Positions 16,338 to 23,589 of a stretch of 64,000 bases of DNA are shown here, one piece after another. The notes below the pieces were generated by a model. The model worked only from the letters and a program-made list of their open reading frames with translations, made no database searches and was not told where the DNA came from. Each line of letters starts with the position of its first letter. The stretch's first letter is position 1. The stretch covers positions 62,001 through 126,000 of the forward strand of contig CANDBT010000002.1 of assembly GCA_947383005.1 (NCBI GenBank), in the 5' to 3' direction. The stretch comes from an uncultured bacterium. Its GTDB lineage: Bacteria; Bacillota; Clostridia; Lachnospirales; Lachnospiraceae. The position numbers and the translations under genes are program-made.

Positions 16338-17624
16338 TCAACAGGAACCGGCGCCTACCATAATCTGAATAATTTCCTCATTTGTTTGCTGCATCCCGTC
16401 CTTTCCCAGACGGCCCACATTTTTGATAGTGCCTTCCACGCCTTTGGTTACAATCCCGTCTCCTCCGTAAAATTGCTGGCCGCGCTGATACATATGATAT
16501 CCTAACAGACCTGCATCTACGGCCGCGGCAATCTTGGCCGCACACGAAGCTTTTGCGCCGTCGCAGACAATCCCCGAGACAACGGCCAATGCATTAACCA
16601 CGGTATGAGCCACCTCTTGAAAACCGCCCCCGCAAAGGTAAGCAATACCGGCTCCTGCCCCGGCCCCGGCATTTACCGCACCGCAGTAGGCAGAAAGCCT
16701 TCCAATCAATGACTTTTGATGAATCGCACAGAGATTTGACAATGCCAGCGCCCGCAAGGTCTGTTCCCTGGTGCTCTTCTTCTCTTCAGCATAGACCAGA
16801 ACAGGAACGGATACGGTAATTCCCTGATTGCCGCTGCCGGAGTTAATAATCACCGGCAGCTCACAGCCGTTCATCCTTGCATCCGAACCCGCCGCCGCCA
16901 ATGCTTTTGCCCGGATACGGACACTCTCCCCACAGGAATCCAGCAGCACTTTCCCAATATTGGCTCCGTAATCGTTTTTCATTCCTTCCCGGGCGATGGC
17001 CATATTATAAGCAGCCTGCCTGTCCAATATTTCCTCGATATCGGAAATCTCCACCGAATTAATAAAATCCCATATGCCTTCCATATCCAAAATCGTCCGG
17101 TCCGTAAGCCCTTCTTCATTTTCCTCGGCAACCGGAAGCGACAGAAGTGTCCGGCCGTTTTTTTCCTGATACACAATATTGGTATGATAATTGGCAATAC
17201 GCACCTTGCTGCTGTCGTTGCCGCAAAAGAGGGATACCATAATATCAAAAGTAATCTGGTTATCAATATGTTCCACCTCTATGGGCGTCTGCTGCAAAAA
17301 CTCCCTGATGGCTGTCTCTTGCTCCGGGCTGACTTGAGAGATAACCTCCAGCTGCTTTTCCGCTTTTCCCGCTATAATGCCGGCGGCAGCGGCGGCGGCA
17401 ATCCCCTTAAGATGTCCCGTATTCGGCACAATAACCGATTTCACATTTTTGATAATGCTGCCGCTTGCCTCCACTTTCACCCGCTCCGGCATACAGCCAA
17501 GAAGTTCCCTGGCCGAAGCCGCGGCATAAGCCAGGGCAATCGGCTCCGTGCATCCCATCGCCGGAATCAGTTCTTCTTTTAATATATCAATATAAGCTTG
17601 ATAGCGAATATCTGTTTTATCCAT
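16338..17624 (-). CDS. L-cysteine desulfidase / L-serine dehydratase alpha-like family protein (CyuA/UPF0597 type)
   Basis: A 428-residue cytoplasmic protein of the iron-sulfur L-cysteine desulfidase family (YhaM/CyuA). The N-terminus has IPAMGCTEPIALAYAAASARE, and the conserved cysteine-containing glycine/alanine-rich segments SAYCGAVNAGAGAGAGIAYLCGGG and IVCDGAKASCAAKIAAAVDAG provide the cluster ligands. Members break L-cysteine to pyruvate, ammonia and sulfide, or perform related beta-eliminations. It follows a sugar ABC transporter gene by 13 bp, so it is probably the last gene of that operon, which raises doubt that free cysteine is the true substrate. The family assignment is strong; the substrate is open. 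Confidence 0.88.
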   Translation of the reverse strand: MDKTDIRYQAYIDILKEELIPAMGCTEPIALAYAAASARELLGCMPERVKVEASGSIIKNVKSVIVPNTGHLKGIAAAAAAGIIAGKAEKQLEVISQVSPEQETAIREFLQQTPIEVEHIDNQITFDIMVSLFCGNDSSKVRIANYHTNIVYQEKNGRTLLSLPVAEENEEGLTDRTILDMEGIWDFINSVEISDIEEILDRQAAYNMAIAREGMKNDYGANIGKVLLDSCGESVRIRAKALAAAGSDARMNGCELPVIINSGSGNQGITVSVPVLVYAEEKKSTREQTLRALALSNLCAIHQKSLIGRLSAYCGAVNAGAGAGAGIAYLCGGGFQEVAHTVVNALAVVSGIVCDGAKASCAAKIAAAVDAGLLGYHMYQRGQQFYGGDGIVTKGVEGTIKNVGRLGKDGMQQTNEEIIQIMVGAGSC

Positions 17625-17637
17625 AATCTATCCTTTC

Positions 17638-18471
17638 TCAGCCTTTTACAGCGCCTTCCATAATCCCTGATTTCTGGAATTTTTCCAAAATCAGATACAA
17701 AATGATAATCGGGATGATAACCAGCGTCGTACCAGACAAAATTACCGGCCATGGGGTGGAAAGGCCCTCGCTCACCGGGAGAAGGGAAATCGTAACCATC
17801 AATGTATATTTGGCCTGCTTTCTCAAATACAGCAACGGCCAGAAGAAGTCATTCCACCGGGCAATCAGGGTAATCGCTCCCCAGGAAGCCATAGCCGGTT
17901 TAATCACAGGAAGGATTACCTTCATAAAAATACCGAAATCGCTGCATCCGTCTATCCGTGCTGCCTCTACCAGTTCATCCGGCACGTCTGTAATATATTG
18001 GTTCATATAAAAAATCCCCACCGCCGTGGCGATTCTGGGAATCACCAAAGACCACAAACTATTAATCAAACCTACCTTCTTCATAATGATAAACAGTGGC
18101 ACGGAACCCACTTCCGGCGGCACCAGCATGGTCGCAATCACAAAATAGAACAAAAACGTCCTGCCCGGAAAACGATATTTGGAAAAAGCAAAACCTGCCA
18201 ACGCGCAGAAAAACAACGAAGTCACAGTTCCCATAATTGTTGTAAATACACTGTTAAAAGTGTTTTGCCACACGGGAATCATCGTAAATAACCGGCGGAA
18301 ATTATCAAGAGTCGGCTGCTCCACCATAACCGAATGAAAACCGGTAATGCTCTCAGATGTACTTTTAATCGATATCAGGCACATCCAGACAATGGGGAAA
18401 AGACAAAGCAGAGTAATAAAGGCCAGTATGCCATAAACAATGATGGAAGATAACATTTTATTTCTGTTCAT
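17638..18471 (-). CDS. Carbohydrate ABC transporter permease (MalG type)
   Basis: A 277-residue inner permease of the binding-protein-dependent sugar importer family. Six hydrophobic segments are visible. The EAA loop reads ELVEAARIDGCSDFGIFMKVILPVIKPA near residues 185-212 and contacts the ATPase. It forms a pair with the permease at 18486-19364, separated by 14 bp. No ATPase gene lies in this operon; in Firmicutes a shared MsmX-type ATPase usually serves such systems. The RBS is GAAAGGAG. Confidence 0.92.
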   Translation of the reverse strand: MNRNKMLSSIIVYGILAFITLLCLFPIVWMCLISIKSTSESITGFHSVMVEQPTLDNFRRLFTMIPVWQNTFNSVFTTIMGTVTSLFFCALAGFAFSKYRFPGRTFLFYFVIATMLVPPEVGSVPLFIIMKKVGLINSLWSLVIPRIATAVGIFYMNQYITDVPDELVEAARIDGCSDFGIFMKVILPVIKPAMASWGAITLIARWNDFFWPLLYLRKQAKYTLMVTISLLPVSEGLSTPWPVILSGTTLVIIPIIILYLILEKFQKSGIMEGAVKG

Positions 18472-18485
18472 AAGCTTCTCCTTTC

Positions 18486-19364
18486 CTACAGCTCACCTTG
18501 CCTGCGGCGTGCCACAAACTGAATCAGGGAAATAACAATTAATATCAAAATCAGCACGACACCGATAGCCGACGCATATCCCATATTGAATACATTAAAT
18601 CCCGATTCATACATATATTGGAACAGGGAAGAATTCGATGTCCCCGGCCCCGGCAGAATATAGGATTCATTAAACAGCTTCCACATATCAACCGTCAGCG
18701 TCACCGAACAGAAAAACAAAATATTTTTTAACGACGGAAGAGTGATAAACCAAAACTGCTGAATAGAATTGGCCCCGTCTACCGTAGCCGCCTCATAATA
18801 ATCCTTTGATATATTGAGAAGCCCGGATAATAAAATCATAGTAAACCACGGGGTATATCGCCATACATTCAAGATTATGACCGGTATTTTGGAAAAAGTA
18901 GTGCTGGTCAGCCAGGGAATTTTGGAAATTCCCACCAAGGCAATAATCTCATTAATCAACCCTACATTTTCGTCAAACAACATCCGGAAAATCAGGCCCA
19001 TAGCAATTGCGGCACAGACATTCGGCAAAAACGTCGCCGTCTTAAAAAACGCGCGAGCCGTATTATTGGCCAAAAAACGGCTGTTAAGCAGACAGGCAAT
19101 CAGCAGGGCGCAGCATAATATCAATATCAAACCGCTAATCCAATAAATCACCGTATTGCCCAGGGACTCCCAAAACATATTGTCAACAGCTATTTTTTTA
19201 TAGTTATCCATTCCGCAAAAATCCGGTGTCCCAATACCTTTCCAGTTGGTTAAGCTGATATACAATGTCCAGACGGTCGGAATCAACTGAAATACAAGAA
19301 ACAATAAAAAAAATGGTAAAATAAACAGATAGGGGGCTTTGTATTTTTTTATGGCTTTTAACAT
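18486..19364 (-). CDS. Carbohydrate ABC transporter permease (MalF type)
   Basis: A 292-residue permease, with an N-terminal YLFILPFFLLFLVFQLIPTVWTLYISLTNWKG segment typical of the MalF/UgpA group and an EAA loop DYYEAATVDGANSIQQFWFITLPSL near residues 202-226. Six membrane helices are expected. The ATG at 19364 is preceded by GAGGAGGG. It follows the binding-protein gene after a 224-bp gap with strong hairpins, a usual way to reduce permease expression relative to the binding protein. Confidence 0.92.
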   Translation of the reverse strand: MLKAIKKYKAPYLFILPFFLLFLVFQLIPTVWTLYISLTNWKGIGTPDFCGMDNYKKIAVDNMFWESLGNTVIYWISGLILILCCALLIACLLNSRFLANNTARAFFKTATFLPNVCAAIAMGLIFRMLFDENVGLINEIIALVGISKIPWLTSTTFSKIPVIILNVWRYTPWFTMILLSGLLNISKDYYEAATVDGANSIQQFWFITLPSLKNILFFCSVTLTVDMWKLFNESYILPGPGTSNSSLFQYMYESGFNVFNMGYASAIGVVLILILIVISLIQFVARRRQGEL

Positions 19365-19410
19365 CGTATCCCTCCTCGCTCATGTTAAAAGGCAACCGTT
19401 CAGACAAGGT

Positions 19411-19500
19411 AATTCCTGCCCGCCCACGCCAGGCAGGATCGGTATAGGCGGAAAACAAACCTATTGCCGCACTCTCCTGCCCGCCCACACCAGGCAGGAT
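19411..19500. repeat. Two direct copies of a short hairpin repeat
   Basis: TCCTGCCCGCCCACRCCAGGCAGGAT occurs at 19414-19439 and 19475-19500, differing at one base. Each copy folds as CCTGCC/GGCAGG. They lie between the binding-protein and permease genes. Confidence 0.6.
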
Positions 19501-19543
19501 ATTCCTCTGCGGCGGAAAAAAATTGCATTGCCAACGCCGCCCG

Positions 19544-19586
19544 CTGCAAGCGGGGAATCCTGCTTTGCAGGATTCCCCGCTTGCAG
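19544..19586 (-). promoter_or_regulatory. Perfect 20-bp hairpin just after the binding-protein stop
   Basis: The arms 19544-19563 and 19567-19586 are perfectly complementary with a TTT loop. The hairpin starts two bases after the stop codon of the solute-binding protein. It lacks a long U-run on the minus strand, so it more likely acts as a 3' stabiliser or partial attenuator than as a full terminator. Confidence 0.75.
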
Positions 19587-19588
19587 AA

Positions 19589-21022
19589 TTACTGAACGAC
19601 CTCTGCCTTTCCGATTTTGCTCTTCAAATTCTTATCCATATTGGCAATAGCCTCTTCCATAGACTGATTTCCCGCCACATATTTTTCTAACTCCGCGGAG
19701 ATAATCTCATCTGCTTCCGCATCCTGTGGAGTCACAGCCAGATTCTCCGCACCGTTTTCCAGGCATTTGCCTTCCATCTCACGGAAGGACATCCCGCCAT
19801 AAAACTCAGACGGTTCTTTCCAGAAGGGATCTTCCAGCATTTCTTTGGATACCGGATTGGAATAAGGGGCATTCTGCTCTTCCATGGAATTGACCCAAAC
19901 TTCTTTAGCTTCAATATCAAAGGTAAAATCGTACCACATCATACGGAACAATTCAGAATAAGGATTGTCCCCTTTTTCAATAATACCCATAAACTGAGAA
20001 ACCGGTGCGCCGGCCTTGCCTACCCCTTCAAACTCCGGCGCGGACATAACTCTCCATTGCCCTTTAACCGCTTCACAGTTCTGTCTCATAAACTCATCCC
20101 AAAATGCGCCCATGCAAAAAGTGGCAACTTTTTGATTGTTAATCGCATCGTATAATGCCGGTTCCATAATTGTCGTTTTCATCAAAAGCCCTTCGCTGTT
20201 CATGGTATCCAAAGCGCCCAAAGCCTTTTTCGTCCCTTCATCGCTGCCGATAATCACCTCGCCGTTTTCATCCCATATTTTTGCACCTGCAGAAGGCATC
20301 AGCCCACGGCGCCCCCAATATCTCCATGTCTTGCTGGTCGGATCAATATAGGAAAGATATACCTCGCCATTGCTCTTTTCTTTCAATTGCCGGCCGGCTT
20401 CAATATAACCATCCATGGTAGACATGGTTTCCGGATCGATCTCATACCGGTCAAAAATTTCTTTATTATAAAAGAGAACCTGAGGGCGCACAGAATCCGG
20501 TAAAGCGTAAATTTTCCCGTCAATGGTTGCGTCTGTAGTTGCGCCGTCAACCATTTTGTCCAAAAGCGGGGCAAGATACTCCGTTTCATCTTTTAATAAA
20601 CCGGCTTTTGCCAAATCCATGATCGTCACCGGGTCCAGCATGGCCGCATCCGGCAAATCCTCCGTCGCCCCGGAAAGGGCAGTCATGGTAATCTTTTCAC
20701 GGATATCCGCGGTCCCTTCCGTCTGGACAAACTCAATTTTCACCTCTGGTGCAATATCCCGATGGTTTTCCAGCCAGGTTTCAAAATACTGCTGGCGATA
20801 TTGAGGATTTCCCATAGCATATACCGTAAGTGTACCCGCGGGATATACCGTATCGGATGACGGCGCGCCATCTCCCCCCTCCGTGCCTTTGCCCCCCTGT
20901 TCTGCCGCTTTTGCTGTCGTCGTTTCTGATGAGCTGCTTTCCTGCCCGCCACATGCTGCCAGGCTTCCTGCTGCCAGTACCGCCGCCAACGCCAATGCCA
21001 ATGCCACTCTTTTCCTCATCAT
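19589..21022 (-). CDS. Extracellular sugar-binding lipoprotein (ABC transporter)
   Basis: About 477 residues, a family 1 solute-binding protein. The N-terminus is MMRKRVALALALAAVLAAGSLAACGG, a lipoprotein signal with LAAC lipobox, followed by a Ser/Thr/Glu/Gly-rich linker, then the binding domain (GTLTVYAMGNPQYRQQYFETWLENH). The ATG at 21022 has GGAGG eight bases away. Upstream in-frame ATG at 21028 is too near the SD, and 21019 is also possible. It is first of the three transporter genes. The ligand is unknown; the neighbouring URO-D-like protein and desulfidase-like enzyme do not point to a standard sugar. Confidence 0.9.
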   Translation of the reverse strand: MMRKRVALALALAAVLAAGSLAACGGQESSSSETTTAKAAEQGGKGTEGGDGAPSSDTVYPAGTLTVYAMGNPQYRQQYFETWLENHRDIAPEVKIEFVQTEGTADIREKITMTALSGATEDLPDAAMLDPVTIMDLAKAGLLKDETEYLAPLLDKMVDGATTDATIDGKIYALPDSVRPQVLFYNKEIFDRYEIDPETMSTMDGYIEAGRQLKEKSNGEVYLSYIDPTSKTWRYWGRRGLMPSAGAKIWDENGEVIIGSDEGTKKALGALDTMNSEGLLMKTTIMEPALYDAINNQKVATFCMGAFWDEFMRQNCEAVKGQWRVMSAPEFEGVGKAGAPVSQFMGIIEKGDNPYSELFRMMWYDFTFDIEAKEVWVNSMEEQNAPYSNPVSKEMLEDPFWKEPSEFYGGMSFREMEGKCLENGAENLAVTPQDAEADEIISAELEKYVAGNQSMEEAIANMDKNLKSKIGKAEVVQ

Positions 21023-21063
21023 AATCATTTCCTCCTTTATATAAAAACGCCATTAATAAGTTC

Positions 21064-22029
21064 TTATTCCCGCGCAGCCTGTACTGCCGCTTTCAACAAT
21101 TTCCTGTCCTGCTCCGTTGCTAATGTACAATCGGCGCCCAAAATAAATCCTTTCCGGCCAAATTGTTTTATCACTTTATGGACTTCTTCACGCACCGCAT
21201 CCTCCGGCCCGTCTACCAGCACGCCATGTCGGTTTGGCAGTCCGCCCATAATCGCAGTCCCGGGGAATAGTTTCCTGCCCTCTTCCAACGAAAACGGCGC
21301 CTCGTAAACCCCCCAGTTCACCACATCCGCAAATTGCCCATACCCCTGATAGCGCTGCATATTCAACGCATCTTTGCAAATATGTAAAAAGCAATAACCG
21401 CCAGCGTCCTTAATGCTTTTCATTATCTGAAAATCAAACGGTTTAATAACCTGCTCAAACTCCTCATCCGTGAAGAACCGCGTCTCTCCGCCCAAAGCAG
21501 CATAATAAACGCCATCCACACCCAAGCGGACATATTCTCCTGCCAGCTCGCACATCACATCGGCAATCCGCTTCATCCCGGCAAGTACCGCATCTTTATC
21601 CTCATGAAGCAGCCGGCAAAGTTTCTCCCTCACAGAATCATAGGAATAGCCAGGCTCCATTTTTTCCAAAGGATGAATAGCCGAAGCAGTAATCCCATGA
21701 AGAGTTCCCAAAGTAAACGCATTCTTATCACACCGCTCAAGAATTTTCTTCACCAAGATAATCTGATCCTGCATAAAATCATCACTCAACGACATCTCCC
21801 GCACCATCCGATAATCAGAACCATGGCGGATCTCCCCCATATAGGGAACCAGGTTTTCGTTCATAATCTTTAAAATATCCGTATCCGAATCTTCAAAAAA
21901 TTGAAGATGAGTATCCACCGCCGCCTCTCCGAAAGCTGCTTCCGCTGGGAAATGCAAAGAAAAACCACTGGGAATACAATCTGGTTCTTTGCCTTCGATA
22001 GCAGCAATCACTCTTTCTTTCTTTGTCAT
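21064..22029 (-). CDS. Uroporphyrinogen decarboxylase (URO-D)-family methyltransferase-like protein
   Basis: A 321-residue TIM-barrel protein of the URO-D superfamily, which contains true HemE enzymes and corrinoid methyltransferases (MtaA/CmuA type). Visible family features are the N-terminus KKERVIAAIEGKEPDCIPSGFSLHF, the YAALGGETRFFTDEEFEQVIKPFDFQI region, HICKD (possible metal-binding His/Cys near residue 217) and a C-terminal GFILGADCTLA, where the cysteine corresponds to the zinc ligand of the methyltransferase branch. No haem gene is near and the operon is a sugar transporter, so haem synthesis is unlikely. The ATG has TAAGGAGG upstream. The reaction is unknown; demethylation of a transported compound is a hypothesis. 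Confidence 0.8.
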   Translation of the reverse strand: MTKKERVIAAIEGKEPDCIPSGFSLHFPAEAAFGEAAVDTHLQFFEDSDTDILKIMNENLVPYMGEIRHGSDYRMVREMSLSDDFMQDQIILVKKILERCDKNAFTLGTLHGITASAIHPLEKMEPGYSYDSVREKLCRLLHEDKDAVLAGMKRIADVMCELAGEYVRLGVDGVYYAALGGETRFFTDEEFEQVIKPFDFQIMKSIKDAGGYCFLHICKDALNMQRYQGYGQFADVVNWGVYEAPFSLEEGRKLFPGTAIMGGLPNRHGVLVDGPEDAVREEVHKVIKQFGRKGFILGADCTLATEQDRKLLKAAVQAARE

Positions 22030-22055
22030 GATAAATGCCTCCTTAATCTTGTTTT

Positions 22056-22078
22056 TAATATTATTTGTAGTAATATTA
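22056..22078. promoter_or_regulatory. Paired TAATATTA octamers downstream of the URO-D/ABC promoter
   Basis: Two palindromic TAATATTA boxes at 22056-22063 and 22071-22078, 15 bp apart, lie in the leader between promoter and RBS. They could be an operator for the GntR-family protein encoded upstream; this is an inference from position and symmetry. Confidence 0.4.
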
Positions 22079-22095
22079 GTAATCTTATTAACTAG

Positions 22096-22124
22096 ATTAT
22101 ACCGAATGAATTCTATTTTGTCAA
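22096..22124 (-). promoter_or_regulatory. Consensus promoter of the URO-D/ABC/desulfidase operon
   Basis: On the minus strand TTGACA (22119-22124), exactly 17 bp, and TATAAT (22096-22101): a perfect sigma-A promoter about 67 bp upstream of the URO-D-like start. Such strength suggests control by a repressor. Confidence 0.85.
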
Positions 22125-22198
22125 CAGTTTTTTGTATATATTTGTTATATTTTCTCTATCTCAAAATAGTATTTTGTTAAATATCGCACTGTTCTTTT

Positions 22199-22214
22199 AA
22201 AAAAGCGCTTTTTT
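22199..22214. promoter_or_regulatory. Possible catabolite-response-like palindrome
   Basis: AAAAAAGCGCTTTTTT is a perfect 16-bp palindrome with the AAAGCGCTTT core seen in CcpA sites, but it lacks the flanking TG/CA. It lies about 75 bp upstream of the operon promoter, so its role is uncertain. Confidence 0.3.
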
Positions 22215-22306
22215 CTTTGTGCTATATCCCATGACAATGAAGTAAGGTTCCCGTTTGCTGTACGGCTCGTTTGCTGTACGGCTCGCTTGCTGTGTCAGTA
22301 TCAAAC

Positions 22307-22445
22307 TTTCCTATGATAGAAAAAAGTGTGCGTCTTGACGCACACTCGCGCCGGAGCGCGGTTGCGACAGCAACCATCTTCCTTTGCGCGAAGTGCGCAT
22401 CCACGCGGAGCGTTTTGTATCATAGGACGCACTTTCCTATGATAG
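22307..22445. repeat. Family C palindromic repeat, full copy
   Basis: A mosaic of hairpins: TTTCCTATGATAG, GTGTGCGTCTTGACGCACAC, GCGCCGGAGCGC, GTTGCGACAGCAAC, TGCGCGAAGTGCGCA and TATCATAGGACGCACTTTCCTATGATA. Copies with the same order are at 29258-29346 and 45914-46035. Confidence 0.75.
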
Positions 22446-22448
22446 AGC

Positions 22449-22490
22449 AAAAAGAGATATAACGGATGATCCGCTATACCTCTTTTTTGT
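22449..22490 (-). terminator. Terminator of the GntR gene
   Basis: AGAGGTATAGCGGA pairs with TCCGTTATATCTCT (two wobble pairs) and is followed by T5 on the minus strand. It lies 24 bp after the GntR stop. T6 on the other side makes it bidirectional. Confidence 0.8.
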
Positions 22491-22513
22491 TATTCCTATA
22501 TATGATTCGTCTT

Positions 22514-23164
22514 TCACTTAAAAAAATAATTCTCCTGAATCTGTTCTTTTACATTAAGGATATCTTTTTGAAGCATCAAAAGCGCCCTATCCACATCTCT
22601 CTCTTCGAGCGCTTCGATAACAGCCCGATGAAAATATCCGTTGGATTCAGCATTTTTGTTCCACGCACTGTGAAAATACTGGGCGATATATTGACGAGAT
22701 TTCTGTAAAGCCCGCTCAATTATATCACACAAGTAAGCATTTCCCCCCAGCTCACACAAACGGATATGAAAATCGCTATTCCGATCCCAGTTGACCGCCA
22801 CTTCCCGGGTATCGCTGTTATCCGCTATCGATTCCAGCTTTTTCAGCATTTCAATATCTTCATTGGTAATCTTCAGGATCAATCGTTTCAAATTAGCCGT
22901 CTCCAAATCGATTCGCACTTCCAGCAAATCGAGAATTTCCTTTATTGAAATCTGCACTACCTGATAACCTACACGGGGAATGCTTTTCAATACTCCATCC
23001 TTACACAATTCAATCAGAGCCTCCCGCACCGGAGATTTACTCATGGCATAACGTTCCACGATTTCACCTTCTGTAATGATGGTATTTGGTTTGTAAAATC
23101 CCTCTTCAATATCATGGTAAATCCCTTCAACAGCCGTTTCCTTTAATGTTTTCCTTGTCTTCAT
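22514..23164 (-). CDS. GntR-family transcriptional regulator with FCD domain
   Basis: A 216-residue regulator of the FadR subgroup. The N-terminal winged helix (residues 10-75) includes ITEGEIVERYAMSKSPVREALIELCKDGVLKSIPRVGYQV. The all-helical FCD ligand domain follows, with metal-ligand-like residues D-x-x-F-H-x-x-L in NSDFHIRLCELGG and H in YFHRAVIEAL. It lies upstream of the URO-D/ABC operon on the same strand but ends in its own terminator, so it is probably a separately transcribed local regulator. The RBS is GAGG. Confidence 0.88.
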   Translation of the reverse strand: MKTRKTLKETAVEGIYHDIEEGFYKPNTIITEGEIVERYAMSKSPVREALIELCKDGVLKSIPRVGYQVVQISIKEILDLLEVRIDLETANLKRLILKITNEDIEMLKKLESIADNSDTREVAVNWDRNSDFHIRLCELGGNAYLCDIIERALQKSRQYIAQYFHSAWNKNAESNGYFHRAVIEALEERDVDRALLMLQKDILNVKEQIQENYFFK

Positions 23165-23282
23165 CCCTGTACCTCACCATCCCCAAAATAATCCTCTGTC
23201 ATCATGTAAAGTACTGCTCACACTTATTTTAAGTAATTTGCCTAAAATTGTAAAGGACATTATAAAAATTTCCCTCATTACA

Positions 23283-23462
23283 GTCTTACAAGCAAGCTTG
23301 ACGCCTGCTTTCCCCTTTCCCTCCCGTTCACGGGGATATCTTCTTGTCCGGCTTTGCCGTACAAGAAGCTTCGGGCGTCCGCCCGATGGCGAAAACCGGG
23401 AGAAATCAGTCTTACAAGCAAGCTTGACGCCTGCTTTCCCCCGGTTTTCGCCGCCCCGTGAA
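23283..23462. repeat. Family D palindromic repeat, two partial units
   Basis: The block CAGTCTTACAAGCAAGCTTGACGCCTGC occurs twice (about 23280 and 23407), with a TTCACGGGG/CCCCGTGAA pair at the ends, a TCTTCTTGTCCGGCTTTGCCGTACAAGAAG hairpin and a GGGCGTCCGCCC hairpin. The same words recur at 25.78-26.0 kb. It occupies most of the 425-bp gap before the hybrid kinase gene. Confidence 0.75.
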
Positions 23463-23478
23463 CTATAATAAATTTTCA

Positions 23479-23507
23479 TAGACATTCCTGGAAAAATGGC
23501 CTATAAT
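23479..23507 (+). promoter_or_regulatory. Promoter of the hybrid sensor kinase
   Basis: TAGACA (23479-23484), 17 bp and TATAAT (23502-23507), 82 bp upstream of the start and pointing to it. Confidence 0.6.
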
Positions 23508-23589
23508 TGGTTTGGAATATAGTAATTACCTGACATACCTGATTAAACTCTTTGCCAGGGAAATAAAGATTTAACACGAGGTACTTGCT

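Noticed and set aside
16114-16341. 75-codon ORF in the gap after the ABC ATPase
   Set aside because: It covers the MITE-like palindrome, has no RBS and no family.
21064-22029. True uroporphyrinogen decarboxylase (hemE)
   Set aside because: No haem genes nearby, a sugar-transport operon context, and methyltransferase-branch features; a URO-D-family label is safer.
22199-22214. Firm CcpA site
   Set aside because: The core fits but the outer TG/CA is missing; kept only as a low-confidence feature.
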